A stretch of DNA of 64,000 nucleotides from Nocardioides flavus (ex Wang et al. 2016) (GCF_014653115.1 NZ_BNAD01000012.1:1-64000); one strand, 5' to 3'. Counted from the stretch's first letter, positions 26,117 through 38,996 are shown. The notes: generated from the letters alone by a model not told the origin. A program made the numbers and translations.

Positions 26117-27091
26117 TCACCTCCGGGTCTTGGGGTCGAGGGCCTCGCGCAGCGACTCGCCCATCAGCGTGAACCCCAGTGCCACCACGATGATGCAGGC
26201 GGCGGGGTAGAAGGCGAGGTGGGGCTCCTGCCCGAGGTAGGGCTGGGCGGCCCCGAGCATCTGGCCCCACTCGGGCCGCCGGTCGTCGGGGTTGCCCAGC
26301 CCGAGGAAGGACAGCGCCGCGGCGTCGATGATCGCGACTGCGAGCACGAGCGTGGCCTGGACGATGACCGGGCCGAGCGCGTTGGGGAGCATGTGGCGGA
26401 ACACGATCGCGTGCGGCTTGACGCCCAGCGACCGCGCCGCCAGGACGTGGTCGCTCGCGCGCTGGCCGAGCATCGACCCGCGCAGCAGCCGCGCGAAGAT
26501 CGGCACCTGCACGGTCGCGATCGCGATGATGAGCGTCCACTGGCTCGGGCTGCTCGCCAGCGCGGCGATGGTGAACGCGAGCAGGAGCGACGGGATGGAC
26601 AGCATCACGTCGACGATCCGCATCACCAGCGAGTCGGTCCAGCCGGCGAACGCCCCGGCGATGGTGCCGAGGGTGACGCCGCCGAGGAGGCCGAAGAGCG
26701 TGGCGAGCACCCCCACCATCAGGGTCTGCTGGCTGCCCACGAGCAGCCGGGACAGCAGGTCCCGACCCTTGTCGTCGCCGCCGAGCGGGTGGCCCGGCTC
26801 GGGCCCCGGCACGGGGTTGGACTGCGGCCGGATGTCGTCGAGGAGCGGTCGGGCCGCCGGGTCGTACGGGGCCAGCCACGGCGCGATGATCGCCAGCACC
26901 ACGAACGTGACCGTGATGGCGAGGCCCACGAGGAACACCGGGTTGCGTCGCAGCCGGCGCCAGGCGCTCAGGATCAGCGAGACGCCCCCCTCGTCGTCGA
27001 CGGAGGTGGCGGCCAACGCGTCCAGGCGCTGCTTGCGGCGATCGGCGTAGGACGTGCGCCCGGGCTGGGGCGGGGGGTTCTCAGAGGTCAT
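26117..27091 (-). CDS. Oligopeptide ABC transporter permease (OppC/DppC type)
   Basis: 324 residues. A long cytoplasmic N-terminus (about 45 residues) precedes the first membrane segment ([26 protein letters not shown]). The permease core has five further segments and the EAA-like loop [26 protein letters not shown]. The [22 protein letters not shown] block is typical of this family. It pairs with the DppB-type permease to form the channel. Confidence 0.95.
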   Translation of the reverse strand: MTSENPPPQPGRTSYADRRKQRLDALAATSVDDEGGVSLILSAWRRLRRNPVFLVGLAITVTFVVLAIIAPWLAPYDPAARPLLDDIRPQSNPVPGPEPGHPLGGDDKGRDLLSRLLVGSQQTLMVGVLATLFGLLGGVTLGTIAGAFAGWTDSLVMRIVDVMLSIPSLLLAFTIAALASSPSQWTLIIAIATVQVPIFARLLRGSMLGQRASDHVLAARSLGVKPHAIVFRHMLPNALGPVIVQATLVLAVAIIDAAALSFLGLGNPDDRRPEWGQMLGAAQPYLGQEPHLAFYPAACIIVVALGFTLMGESLREALDPKTRR

Positions 27092-27097
27092 GGCGGA

Positions 27098-28108
27098 TCA
27101 CCTCGTCCGGATCCGGGGGTCGATGAGGGCATAGGTGATGTCGACGAGGAGGTTGACGAGGACGTAGATCGCGGCGGCCGCCATGATCAGGACCTGCAGC
27201 ACGGGATAGTCCTTCTGGAGGAAGCCTTCGGCGAGTGCCTGGCCGACACCACGCCAGGAGAAGACGGTCTCGGTGAGGACCGCGCCCGACAGGAGTGCGC
27301 CCACCTGGAGGCCGATGGTGGTGACGACCGGGAGCATGGCGTTGCGCAGGACGTGCCGTGCCCGGATCACCCTGGCCGTGAGCCCCTTCGCCTCGGCGGT
27401 GCGCACGTAGTCCTCGTCGAGCACGTCGAGCACCGAGGCGCGGGTGATGCGGAAGACGACCGCGAACGGGATCGTGGCCAGGGCGAGTGACGGCAGCACG
27501 AGGTGCTTGAGCGCGTCCCAGGCGGCGTCCCACTCGCGCGTGAGGATGCCGTCCAGGACGAAGAGCCCGGTGACCCGAGTGGCGTCGAGGCCGATGCTCT
27601 GTCGCCCCGAGACGGGCAGCAGGTTCCACTCGACCGCGAAGAAGTACTTCAGCAGGAACGCGGTGAAGAACACCGGCACGGCCACGCCCACGAGGGAGCT
27701 GATCACGAGGCTGGTGTCCATCGGGGTGCCCTTGCGCCGCGCGGCGACGTAGCCGAGCGGGATGCCGAGGGCGATGGCGATGACGAGGGCGAAGAACGAC
27801 AGCTCGATCGTCGCCGGCAACCGGGCCAGGAAGATGTCGAGCGCGTCCTCGCCGGGAAGCACCTGCGTGGACACGCCGAAGTCGCCCTCGAACGCCCTCT
27901 GCATGAACCTCACGTACTGGATCGGCAGGGGCTGGTCGAGGCCGAGGGCTGCTTGCAGGGCCTCGCGGCGCTCCTCGGTCTGCCGCTCACCGAGCAACGC
28001 CGACACCGGACCGCCGGGGAGCGAGCGGAGCCAGACGAAGACGAGCAGTGACAGCACCAGCAGCACGCCCGCCATCTGCAGCAGGCGCCGTACGACGAAA
28101 CGAAGCAT
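27098..28108 (-). CDS. Oligopeptide ABC transporter permease (OppB/DppB type)
   Basis: 336 residues. The N-terminal segment RRLLQMAGVLLVLSLLVFVWLRSLPG and the GLDQPLPIQYVRFMQRAFEGDFGVS block are typical of DppB. The EAA-like loop is RTAEAKGLTARVIRARHVLRNAMLPVVT. About six membrane segments are visible. The ATG has GAGGAG 5 bases before it. A strong hairpin separates it from the upstream binding-protein gene. Confidence 0.95.
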   Translation of the reverse strand: MLRFVVRRLLQMAGVLLVLSLLVFVWLRSLPGGPVSALLGERQTEERREALQAALGLDQPLPIQYVRFMQRAFEGDFGVSTQVLPGEDALDIFLARLPATIELSFFALVIAIALGIPLGYVAARRKGTPMDTSLVISSLVGVAVPVFFTAFLLKYFFAVEWNLLPVSGRQSIGLDATRVTGLFVLDGILTREWDAAWDALKHLVLPSLALATIPFAVVFRITRASVLDVLDEDYVRTAEAKGLTARVIRARHVLRNAMLPVVTTIGLQVGALLSGAVLTETVFSWRGVGQALAEGFLQKDYPVLQVLIMAAAAIYVLVNLLVDITYALIDPRIRTR

Positions 28109-28131
28109 GGGTCTCCTCAGGCGCGAGCGGG

Positions 28132-28164
28132 CCAGGGGGCCGTCCCGGCGGAACGGCCCCCTGG
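28132..28164 (-). terminator. Intercistronic hairpin between the binding-protein and permease genes
   Basis: A perfect 12-bp stem (CCAGGGGGCCGT with ACGGCCCCCTGG) around a 9-base loop, in the 96 bases between the binding-protein stop and the permease start. It probably terminates part of transcription or protects the upstream 3' end, giving more binding protein than permease. Confidence 0.7.
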
Positions 28165-28204
28165 CTCACTCAGCGTGTCAGCGTGTCATGGGGCGGTGCG
28201 TGCC

Positions 28205-29878
28205 TCACTCACCGCTGACGGTGACGGTGTCGAACTCCTCGGCCGTCAGCGGGCTGGGGATCAGACCCTCGACACCGGGACCGACCACGAGGGCGGGCGG
28301 CGAGTGGCTGATCGGCAGGCCGGGGAGGTACTCCTCCATGATCTGCTGGTTGATCTCCTCGAAGGCGGCGCCGCGCTCGTCCTCGTCGACGATGGCGTCG
28401 GCGGCCTTGAGGTCGTCGGCCAGCTGCTTGCCCCACGGCATGACGTCGGTGCCGAAGTCGTTGTCCTTCAGGTTGCCGAAGAACGTGCCGATGAAGTTGT
28501 AGGCCGAGTCGTAGTCACCGGTCCAGCCCAGGATGTAGGCGTCGTACTTGCCCGGCTCGCCGGACACGTTGTCGAGGTAGCCGCCGTTCCACGCAGCGGT
28601 CGACACCTTGACGTTGATGCCGACGGCCTCGAGGTCGGTGCGCAGGGCCTCGTAGATCTTCTGCGGGTCCGGCATGTAGGGGCGGGTGACCTCGGTCGGG
28701 TAGGCGAAGTTCAGCGTCATGCCCTCGGCTCCGGCCTCCGCCAGCAGGCGCTTGGCCTCGTCGGGGTCGTAGGCGTAGGGCTCGAGGCTGGTGTTGTAGC
28801 CGCTGACCGTCGACGGCATGAACTGCGTGGCGACCTCGGCACCCTCCGGCAGCTGCGTCTGAACGAGCTGCTCCCGGTTGAGGGCGTGGTAGATCGCCTT
28901 GCGGACCCGGAGGTCCTCCAGCTGCGGGTTCGCCTCGGGATTGAGGCCGAGGTAGAGGATGTTGAACGCGTCGCGGACCTCGACGGTGTTGCCGTCCTCC
29001 TCGAGCGCGGCCCAGTCGACCGGGTTGGGCAGGTCGTAGCCGTTGATGCTGCCCGCCTCGAGCTCCTGGCGACGGGTGCTCTCGTCGGGGATCACGCGGA
29101 AGACGATCTCGCTCACCTTGGCCGTCTCGCCCCAGTAGTCGTCGTTGCGCTCCAGGGTGATCGAGCCGTTGGCCTCGTCGTACTCACCGAACGAGAACGG
29201 GCCGGTCCCCACGGGGGCGTTGGCGTAGTCGGGGAAGCTGAAGCCCTCGCCCTCGGCGGCGATGCCGTTGGCGTCGCCCTCCTCGAGCGCCTTCGGCGAC
29301 TGCATCGACAGCGACTCGAGGGTCAGCATCGTCGGGAAGCCCGAGGTGGGTCCGCTGATGGAGATGACCGCCTCGAACTCGTCCGTGGCCTCGCAACCCT
29401 GGTAGAGCGAGCTCTCGGCGTCGTTGGAGAACGCGCCCATCACGTAGCCCCAGTACTCGCCGGCGACCTGACCGGCGTCGTTCTGGTCGAACATCCGCTC
29501 GAAGTTGTAGCAGACGGCCTCCGCGTTGAACGGCTCACCGTCGTGGAACGTGACGTCGTCGCGGAGCGTGAAGGTCCACTCGGTGCCGTCCTCGTTGGGC
29601 GTCCACTCGGTCGCGAGCTCGGGGACGACCTCGGCGCTGCCGGGCTCGACGCCGAGCAGGCCCTCGAACATCTGGCGGGTGACGCGGAACGTCTCGCCGT
29701 CGGTGGCGTAGAAGGGGTCGAACATCTCGGGCGCGCCGGCTGCACCGAAGACGAAGGTGCCGTCGTCACCGCCGCCACCGCTGCCGCTGTCGTCGCGCTC
29801 GCTCTCGGCGCAGCTCGCCAGGGTGGCAGCTGCCAGGACAGCCGTGGTCCACGTGGCCACGGTGCGTCTCATGGACAT
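28205..29878 (-). CDS. Extracellular solute-binding lipoprotein, family 5 (peptide)
   Basis: 557 residues. The signal peptide ends in the lipobox TLASC (Cys23). After a Ser/Gly-rich linker comes the SBP_bac_5 fold: FVFGAAGAPEMFDPFYATDG, LATEWTPNEDGTEWTFTLRDDVTFHDGEPFNAEAVCYNFER and IYHALNREQLVQTQLPEGAEVATQFMP. It captures peptides or a similar solute for the permeases downstream. I choose the ATG at 29878 because of AAGGA 7 bases before it. A TAGGGT box at 29922-29927 gives a leader of roughly 40 bases. Confidence 0.95.
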   Translation of the reverse strand: MSMRRTVATWTTAVLAAATLASCAESERDDSGSGGGGDDGTFVFGAAGAPEMFDPFYATDGETFRVTRQMFEGLLGVEPGSAEVVPELATEWTPNEDGTEWTFTLRDDVTFHDGEPFNAEAVCYNFERMFDQNDAGQVAGEYWGYVMGAFSNDAESSLYQGCEATDEFEAVISISGPTSGFPTMLTLESLSMQSPKALEEGDANGIAAEGEGFSFPDYANAPVGTGPFSFGEYDEANGSITLERNDDYWGETAKVSEIVFRVIPDESTRRQELEAGSINGYDLPNPVDWAALEEDGNTVEVRDAFNILYLGLNPEANPQLEDLRVRKAIYHALNREQLVQTQLPEGAEVATQFMPSTVSGYNTSLEPYAYDPDEAKRLLAEAGAEGMTLNFAYPTEVTRPYMPDPQKIYEALRTDLEAVGINVKVSTAAWNGGYLDNVSGEPGKYDAYILGWTGDYDSAYNFIGTFFGNLKDNDFGTDVMPWGKQLADDLKAADAIVDEDERGAAFEEINQQIMEEYLPGLPISHSPPALVVGPGVEGLIPSPLTAEEFDTVTVSGE

Positions 29879-29921
29879 CCCGGGATTCCTTCCGTCCGGT
29901 AATCGATCAGGTGTGTCCAGC

Positions 29922-29927
29922 ACCCTA
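29922..29927 (-). promoter_or_regulatory. -10 box of the peptide-transporter operon
   Basis: TAGGGT on the minus strand, about 43 bases before the binding-protein ATG. This gene has a leader and a ribosome site, unlike the leaderless genes. Confidence 0.4.
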
Positions 29928-29968
29928 GACCGGCCGACGTGACCCGGGCCACACCAACACGGTCACGG

Positions 29969-30676
29969 TCAGATCACGTGTGGACGTCGCTCCCGAGCGG
30001 CGTGCTCGTCCAGCAACGCGGTCAGCCCCGGCACGCCGAGGCCCTCGAGCGACGGGGCGAAGACCCGCCGCTCCCCCTCCAGGATCGGCACGTGGTTGGG
30101 GACGCACACGACCGTGCAGCCCGCCGCGACGGCCGATCTCGCGCCGGTGTTGGAGTCCTCGATCGCCACGCAGTCGACCGGGTCGACACCGAGCTCGGCC
30201 GCAGCCTTGAGGTAGGGCTCGGGGTGCGGCTTGCCGAGCTCCACCCGGTCGCCGGTCACCACGCTGGCGAAGGTGTCGTCGGGCAGCTGCGCCAGGATCG
30301 GGTCGACGAATCGCTGCCAGGACATCGTCACCAGGGCGCACGGCACGGCGTGCTCGCGCAGGTCCGCCAGGAGCTCCCGGGCACCGGGGCGCCACGGGAC
30401 CTCGGCCTCCACCCGTGCCACCACGCCGTCGAGCAGCTCGTCGACGATCTGCTGCGGCGTCCGGTCGATGCCCATGTGCTCGCGGATGTACTCCCCCGAG
30501 TCGAGCAGGGCGTTGCCGACGAGGTTCATCGCGTGCTCCTGCGACCACGTGCCGCCGTACTTCTCGGCGAGCGCGAACTCGGTGTCGATCCAGTAGGGCT
30601 CGGTGTCGACGAGCGTGCCGTCCATGTCCCAGAGGACTGCGGTCGGAGGGGCGGGCTGCGTCACCGTAGGAGTCAC
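29969..30676 (-). CDS. HAD-superfamily phosphatase (beta-PGM-like)
   Basis: 235 residues. Motif I DMDGTLVDTEP (Asp17 nucleophile, Asp19), motif II VTMSW, motif III Lys in GKPHPEPYLKAAAELGV and motif IV AIEDSNTGARSAVAAG are all present, with a helical cap after motif I. It hydrolyses a phosphate ester of unknown identity. The start is GTG at 30676, and TAGGGT (30683-30688) stands 6 bases before it. It lies 39 bases downstream of metH on the same strand but can be transcribed independently. Confidence 0.92.
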   Translation of the reverse strand: MTPTVTQPAPPTAVLWDMDGTLVDTEPYWIDTEFALAEKYGGTWSQEHAMNLVGNALLDSGEYIREHMGIDRTPQQIVDELLDGVVARVEAEVPWRPGARELLADLREHAVPCALVTMSWQRFVDPILAQLPDDTFASVVTGDRVELGKPHPEPYLKAAAELGVDPVDCVAIEDSNTGARSAVAAGCTVVCVPNHVPILEGERRVFAPSLEGLGVPGLTALLDEHAARERRPHVI

Positions 30677-30682
30677 GCACGG

Positions 30683-30688
30683 ACCCTA
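30683..30688 (-). promoter_or_regulatory. -10 box of the HAD phosphatase gene
   Basis: TAGGGT on the minus strand, 6 bases before the GTG at 30676. The geometry is leaderless. Confidence 0.5.
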
Positions 30689-30715
30689 TCGGGCTCCGCC
30701 GGTCACCCTCCCGGG

Positions 30716-34456
<3,741 letters not shown>

Positions 34457-34489
34457 GGGTTGCGTGGCTCCTCTCGCCTGGCAGGACTG

Positions 34490-34598
34490 CCAGCCTAGGA
34501 ACGTCGTCCGGATCGCGGACCGGGTTCTCACATGGTGGCACCCGGGCCGACGCGTCACGAAATCACCGGGGTGGAGTGGGCCGGGCGTCCTAGGCTGG
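34490..34598. promoter_or_regulatory. Divergent metH / PAC2 promoters within an 11-bp inverted repeat
   Basis: CCAGCCTAGGA (34490-34500) and its reverse complement TCCTAGGCTGG (34588-34598) face each other about 87 bases apart. Each contains a TAGGCT -10 box for the gene reading outward: metH with a leader of about 30 bases, and the PAC2 gene leaderless with 6 bases to its GTG. Confidence 0.55.
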
Positions 34599-34602
34599 GC
34601 TG

Positions 34603-35448
34603 GTGATCGAGTTCGACGACGTGCAGGACCTGGTCCACCCCGTGGTGATCGCCGCCTTCGAGGGATGGAACGACGCGGCCGACGCCGCCTCCGGGCTGGT
34701 CGACCACCTGATCGAGCAGTGGAAGGCCGAGGTGATCGGCGCGATCGACCCCGAGGAGTTCTACGACTTCCAGGTCAACCGCCCGGTCATCGGCACCGAC
34801 CACCACGGCCACCGCCGGCTCACATGGCCCACCACGCGCATCGCCGTCGCCCGGCCGGCCGAGCTCGACCGCGACGTCATCCTCGTGCGCGGGATCGAGC
34901 CCAACATGAAGTGGCGCCAGTTCTGCGCCGAGCTCCTCGCCGCCTGCGACGACCTCGGTGCCGAGCTGGTCGTGACGCTCGGTGCGCTGCTCGCCGACAC
35001 GCCGCACACCCGGCCCATCCCCGTCACCGGGACGGCGAGCGAACCCGAGCTCGTCGACCGGCTCGACCTCGAGCAGTCGACCTACGAGGGGCCGACCGGC
35101 ATCGTCGGCGTCTTCAACGACGCGTGCATCCAGCTCGACATCCCGGCGGTCTCCTACTGGGCGGCCGTCCCCCACTACGTCGCACAGCCGCCCTGCCCGA
35201 AGGCCACGCTCGCGCTGCTCGGACACCTCGAGGAGCTGCTCCAGGCGCCGATGCCCCTCGGTGAGCTCGCCGAGGACGCCAAGGCATGGGAGCGCGGTGT
35301 GGACGAGCTCGCGGCGGAGGACGAGGACGTCGCCGACTACGTCCGGGCACTGGAGGAGACCCGGGACACCGCGGACCTCCCGGAGGCAAGCGGCGAGGCG
35401 ATCGCGCGGGAGTTCGAGCGCTACCTCAAGCGGCGCGACACGGACTGA
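34603..35448 (+). CDS. PAC2-family protein
   Basis: A 281-residue PAC2 (proteasome assembly chaperone 2-like) family protein: [24 protein letters not shown] at the start, then [46 protein letters not shown] and the later [28 protein letters not shown]. The last 60 residues are acidic and helical. The function in actinobacteria is unknown. It starts with GTG, 6 bases after a TAGGCT box. It diverges from metH. A tandem hairpin repeat follows its stop. Confidence 0.92.
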   Translation: MIEFDDVQDLVHPVVIAAFEGWNDAADAASGLVDHLIEQWKAEVIGAIDPEEFYDFQVNRPVIGTDHHGHRRLTWPTTRIAVARPAELDRDVILVRGIEPNMKWRQFCAELLAACDDLGAELVVTLGALLADTPHTRPIPVTGTASEPELVDRLDLEQSTYEGPTGIVGVFNDACIQLDIPAVSYWAAVPHYVAQPPCPKATLALLGHLEELLQAPMPLGELAEDAKAWERGVDELAAEDEDVADYVRALEETRDTADLPEASGEAIAREFERYLKRRDTD

Positions 35449-35467
35449 GCCGCCCGGCTCTGGCGCT

Positions 35468-35606
35468 GGGCGGTGAGTGGCGCAGGTTCCGAGGCGCCCG
35501 AACGTGCCTCACGCACCGCCACCGCGGGCGTACGCCGCCGGGCGGTGAGTGACGCAGGTTCCGGGACGCCGGAACATGTCTCACGCACCGCCAGCCCGGG
35601 CGTACG
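35468..35606. repeat. 72-bp tandem hairpin repeat, two copies
   Basis: Two direct copies (35468-35539 and 35540 to about 35606), nearly 90 percent identical by eye. Each has the outer arms GGCGGTG/CACCGCC and, in the second copy, an inner stem GTTCCGG/CCGGAAC, so each copy forms a long imperfect hairpin. They end against the mshC stop and fill the gap between the convergent PAC2 and mshC genes. They may serve as a two-way terminator. Confidence 0.75.
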
Positions 35607-36845
35607 TCAGAGCGACAGGCCGAGCGCCGCGTCGAGCAGACGGTGCACCGTCGCCGCCGCCTCGCGGTCCGAGGTGTCGGCGAGGCCGGTGGTCCCGAGC
35701 GTGGCGTCGACCCACTCCTGCACGGCCGCCACGGCGGTGGGCGCGTCGAGGTCGTCGGCGAGGGCTGCCAGCACCGTGTCGACCAGGGCGGCGGAGTCGG
35801 CTCCGGCGCCCAACGCGAGCGCGCGGCGCCAGCCGGCCAGGGTGTCGACGGCGTCCCAGAGCTGGTCGTCGGTCCACTCCCAGTCGCTGCGGTAGTGGTG
35901 GCGCAGCAGGACGAGGCGGATGGCCATGGGGTCGACCTCGCTCAGCCGCAGCGCGGACACGAAGACCAGGTTGCCCTTGGACTTCGACATCTTCTCGCCG
36001 TCGTAGGCGACCATCCCGGCGTGGGCGTAGGCCTGCGCGAAGCGCGTGCCGGGGTGGGCGACCTGCGCCTCACCCGCCGACATCTCGTGGTGCGGGAAGA
36101 CCAGGTCGCTGCCCCCGCCCTGCACGTCGAACGCGGTGCCGAGGTGGTCGAGGGCGATCGCGGAGCACTCGACGTGCCACCCGGGTCGCCCCGGGCCCCA
36201 CGGGCTGTCCCAGGCCGGTTCGCCGGGTCGCTCGGCGCGCCACAGGAGGCAGTCGAGCGGGTCCTTCTTGCCCTCGCGGTCGGGGTCACCGCCGCGCTCG
36301 GGGAAGATCTCGAGCATCGCGGCCCGGTCGAGGCCCGACACCGTGCCGAAGGCGGCGTCAGCGGTGACCGAGAAGTAGAGGTCGTCGTCCACGCGGTAGA
36401 CCGCGCCGGCGGCGTCCAGCCGCTGGATCAGCTCGATCACCTGCGGGATCGACTCCACGGCGCCGACGTAGTGCGCGGGCGGCAGGACCCGCAGCGCCTC
36501 CATGTCGTCGCGGAACAGCTGCGTCTCGCGCTCGGCCAGCTCGACCCAGTCGACCTTGACCTTCTCGGCGCGCTCGAGCAGCGGGTCGTCGACGTCGGTG
36601 ACGTTCTGGACGTACGTCACCTGATGGCCGGCGTTGCGCCAGGCGCGGTGCAGGAGGTCGAACCCGACGTACGTCGCGGCGTGCCCCATGTGGGTGGCGT
36701 CGTAGGGCGTGATGCCGCAGACGTAGAGCCGCGCGGGTCCCTCGGGCCGGGTCTCGACGAGGGCGTTGCTCGCGGTGTCGTGCACCCGCACGACGGGGCC
36801 CGTGACGGGCAGTGGGGGAACGTCGGGGGACGACCAGGCGCGCAT
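35607..36845 (-). CDS. mshC: Mycothiol synthesis ligase MshC (Cys:GlcN-Ins ligase)
   Basis: 412 residues. MshC uses ATP to join cysteine to glucosaminyl-inositol, the third enzymatic step of mycothiol synthesis. It is a cysteinyl-tRNA-synthetase homologue: [24 protein letters not shown] (zinc Cys and HMGH in place of HIGH), [30 protein letters not shown] and [13 protein letters not shown]. It lacks the tRNA anticodon-binding region. I choose the ATG at 36845: TAGGCT (36853-36858) is 7 bases before it, and the length then equals known MshC. Confidence 0.96.
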   Translation of the reverse strand: MRAWSSPDVPPLPVTGPVVRVHDTASNALVETRPEGPARLYVCGITPYDATHMGHAATYVGFDLLHRAWRNAGHQVTYVQNVTDVDDPLLERAEKVKVDWVELAERETQLFRDDMEALRVLPPAHYVGAVESIPQVIELIQRLDAAGAVYRVDDDLYFSVTADAAFGTVSGLDRAAMLEIFPERGGDPDREGKKDPLDCLLWRAERPGEPAWDSPWGPGRPGWHVECSAIALDHLGTAFDVQGGGSDLVFPHHEMSAGEAQVAHPGTRFAQAYAHAGMVAYDGEKMSKSKGNLVFVSALRLSEVDPMAIRLVLLRHHYRSDWEWTDDQLWDAVDTLAGWRRALALGAGADSAALVDTVLAALADDLDAPTAVAAVQEWVDATLGTTGLADTSDREAAATVHRLLDAALGLSL

Positions 36846-36852
36846 GGCGGGC

Positions 36853-36858
36853 AGCCTA
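36853..36858 (-). promoter_or_regulatory. -10 box of mshC
   Basis: TAGGCT on the minus strand, 7 bases before the ATG at 36845. It predicts a leaderless mshC transcript. Confidence 0.5.
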
Positions 36859-36903
36859 TCGGCCGGTCGGGAAGGCTTCATGGTCACGTCGCACGCCCTG
36901 ATC

Positions 36904-37692
36904 TCAGAACGGCGGCCACGGGATGACCGGGTACGCCGAGGTGGCGGGCGCGGGGAACGTGCCGGTCGCCAGGAGGCGGGCGAGGCGGCGCTGGGTGGTA
37001 GCGAGCTCCTCGTGCCTCAACAGGGTGGCCAGCCTCGTCCCGAGGTCGCCGTCGAGCGCCGAGGCGAGACGGTGCAGGCCGTCGACCTCCTCGGGCGAGA
37101 CGGGCTCGCCGACGAATCCCCACAGCACGGTGCGCAGCTTGTGCTCGACGTGGAAGGTCAGTCCGTGGTCCACCCCGTGCCGGTGCCCGTCGGGCATCGG
37201 GAGCACGTGGCCGCCCTTGCGGTCGGCGTTGTTGACCACGACGTCGAACAGCGCCATCCGACGCAGCGCCGCGCTGTCCTCGTGGACGAGCGAGACCGGC
37301 TGGTCGTGGGCGTCGAGCCCGTCGAAGACGTGGCGGTAGCCCTCGGGCACCGCGTCCTCCGCGACGATGTCGACCGGGGCGACGTCCTCGACCTCGTCGC
37401 GCCAGAGCTGGACCATCCCGGGGCCGTGGGGCCCGTCGCCGAGCACCGTCGGCGGCACGATGTCCCAGCCGAGCGCCTCCGAGACGGCGTACGCCCCGAC
37501 CTCGCGCGCGGCGAGGGTCCCGTCGGGGAAGTCCCACAGGGGCCGCTCCCCCGCGATCGGCTTGTAGACCACTCGTACGCCGTCGATCTCACCGACGAAC
37601 GTCGCGTTGGAGGCGGGCAGCACCCGCCCGTGCAGGGTGAGCTCACCGGTCGGGAACCCCGCGGGGCGCTGGGTGGCTGGGTCAGGGGTCAC
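36904..37692 (-). CDS. SCO1664 family (TIGR03843) PI3/4-kinase-like protein
   Basis: 262 residues. It belongs to a conserved actinobacterial family with a domain like phosphatidylinositol 3/4-kinases. Kinase-like features are [28 protein letters not shown] (Lys in YKP as nucleotide ligand), the catalytic-loop-like [16 protein letters not shown] and the metal-site-like GVDHGLTFH. The substrate is unknown and activity is unproven. It starts with GTG and overlaps the DUF3090 gene by 11 bases. With that gene and the phosphomutase-like gene it forms a three-gene module ending beside mshC. Confidence 0.9.
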   Translation of the reverse strand: MTPDPATQRPAGFPTGELTLHGRVLPASNATFVGEIDGVRVVYKPIAGERPLWDFPDGTLAAREVGAYAVSEALGWDIVPPTVLGDGPHGPGMVQLWRDEVEDVAPVDIVAEDAVPEGYRHVFDGLDAHDQPVSLVHEDSAALRRMALFDVVVNNADRKGGHVLPMPDGHRHGVDHGLTFHVEHKLRTVLWGFVGEPVSPEEVDGLHRLASALDGDLGTRLATLLRHEELATTQRRLARLLATGTFPAPATSAYPVIPWPPF

Positions 37693-38266
37693 GACGACGG
37701 AAGCCGTTGGCGCGGACGCACAGGTGGCCGTCGGGGTCGACCGGCTCGCCGCAGAACGGGCAGTCGGGCCGTCCCGCCCCGATCACGGACAGGGACCGCT
37801 CCACGAACGACCGCGCGGCTGCGGCGGTGAGCCGGACGAGGAAGATCTCGTCGGGCTCCGGCTCCAGCAGGTCCTCGAGGTCCTCCTGGAGCTGCTCGGG
37901 CGAGACCACGGCCGCCTCGGTGAACGGGAACACCTCGATCACCACGCGCTCGTCGGTGCCGTCCCACGACAGGGTCATGGTGCCGGCGCGGAACTCCTCC
38001 TCGATGGGCTGCTCGAGCGGCTGGCTGTCGACGAGGTCGCGCGGTGCGATGGCCGGGATCAGGACGTCGTCGCCCGCCGCGCGCATCAGCTCGTCGAGCA
38101 GCTCGTCGATCCGCTCGGCGAGCGCCTGCACCTGCTGCTTCTCGAGCGAGACGCTGACCAGCCGGGTCCCCTCGCGCGCCTGGAGGAAGAACGTACGGTG
38201 ACCGGGCTCGCCGACGGTGCCCGCGACGAAGCGCTCGGGCGGGTCGAAACGGTGCACGACTGGCAT
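37682..38266 (-). CDS. DUF3090 (TIGR03847) protein with zinc-ribbon tail
   Basis: 194 residues from the ATG at 38266. It begins MPVVHRFDPPERFVAGTVGEPGHRTFFLQAREGTRLVSVSLEKQQVQALAERIDELL, as in the family. It ends with a Cys-rich CPFCGEPVDPDGHLC motif, a probable zinc ribbon. The function is unknown. I choose this ATG over the GTG three codons upstream because TAGGGT (38274-38279) is 7 bases before it. The TAG stop of the phosphomutase-like gene is part of this box. Confidence 0.9.
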   Translation of the reverse strand: MPVVHRFDPPERFVAGTVGEPGHRTFFLQAREGTRLVSVSLEKQQVQALAERIDELLDELMRAAGDDVLIPAIAPRDLVDSQPLEQPIEEEFRAGTMTLSWDGTDERVVIEVFPFTEAAVVSPEQLQEDLEDLLEPEPDEIFLVRLTAAAARSFVERSLSVIGAGRPDCPFCGEPVDPDGHLCVRANGFRRRDP

Positions 38267-38273
38267 GTCACTC

Positions 38274-38279
38274 ACCCTA
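38274..38279 (-). promoter_or_regulatory. -10 box of the DUF3090 gene, overlapping the upstream stop
   Basis: TAGGGT on the minus strand, 7 bases before the ATG at 38266. Its TAG (38277-38279) is the stop codon of the phosphomutase-like gene. Confidence 0.5.
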
Positions 38280-38990
38280 GGGCGTGCCTGTCTGCGGGCC
38301 GGCGCCTCCTCCGACCTCGGCGTCCGTACGGCGTCCGCGCGCCTTCCTGCGCGGCGGGGTGAGCCACGCCAGGTCGCCGGCGTGGGTGTTGGTGCCGATC
38401 ACGAACGGCCGCGACTCGGTGTAGCGCACGATCGAGACCGAGGCGGGGTCGACGTGGATGCGCTGGAAGAGGTCGAGGTGGGTGCCGAGCGCGTCGGCCA
38501 GGATCGACTTGATGACGTCGCCGTGGCTCACCGCGAGCCACACCGCGTCCTCGCCGTGCTCGGCGGCGACGCGCGCGTCGTGCCGGCGGACGGCGGCCAC
38601 GGCGCGGTCCTGCATCGCCCGCATCGACTCCCCGCCCGGGAACGTGGCCGCCGACGGTTGGGCCTGGACGGTCTTCCAGAGCTTCTCGCGGGCGAGGTCC
38701 TTGAGCGCCCTGCCCTGCCACTCCCCGTAGTCGCACTCGGAGAGCTGCCGGTCGGTGCCGGCCCGCAGGCCGGGGGCCTGGCGCGAGGTGATCTCGCGTG
38801 CCGTCTCCCGGCACCGCTCCAACGGGCTGGTGACCGCCGCGGCGAGGCGTACGCCCGCGAGCCGCTCGCCGACGGCGGTCGCCTGCTGGACGCCGGTGTC
38901 GTCGAGGTGCACGCCGGGCAGCCGTCCGGCGAGGACGCCGGTGGCGTTCGCGGTGGAACGGCCGTGGCGGACGAGGATGACGGTGGGCAT
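38277..38990 (-). CDS. Histidine phosphatase / MSMEG_4193-family phosphomutase-like
   Basis: 237 residues, TIGR03848 family. The RHG catalytic motif VRHGRSTAN is near the N-terminus, with Arg in SPLERCRETA, Glu in GESMRAMQDR and a second His in WLAVSHGDVIKSIL. It removes phosphate from an unknown substrate. In actinobacteria it travels with the DUF3090 and PI-kinase-like genes, as here. A TAGGGT box (38997-39002) stands 6 bases before the ATG. Confidence 0.93.
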   Translation of the reverse strand: MPTVILVRHGRSTANATGVLAGRLPGVHLDDTGVQQATAVGERLAGVRLAAAVTSPLERCRETAREITSRQAPGLRAGTDRQLSECDYGEWQGRALKDLAREKLWKTVQAQPSAATFPGGESMRAMQDRAVAAVRRHDARVAAEHGEDAVWLAVSHGDVIKSILADALGTHLDLFQRIHVDPASVSIVRYTESRPFVIGTNTHAGDLAWLTPPRRKARGRRTDAEVGGGAGPQTGTP

Positions 38991-38996
38991 GTCCCG

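Noticed and set aside
34457-34602. Possible cobalamin or SAM riboswitch before metH
   Set aside because: The leader from the predicted start is about 30 bases and the region lacks the conserved cores I know for these switches.
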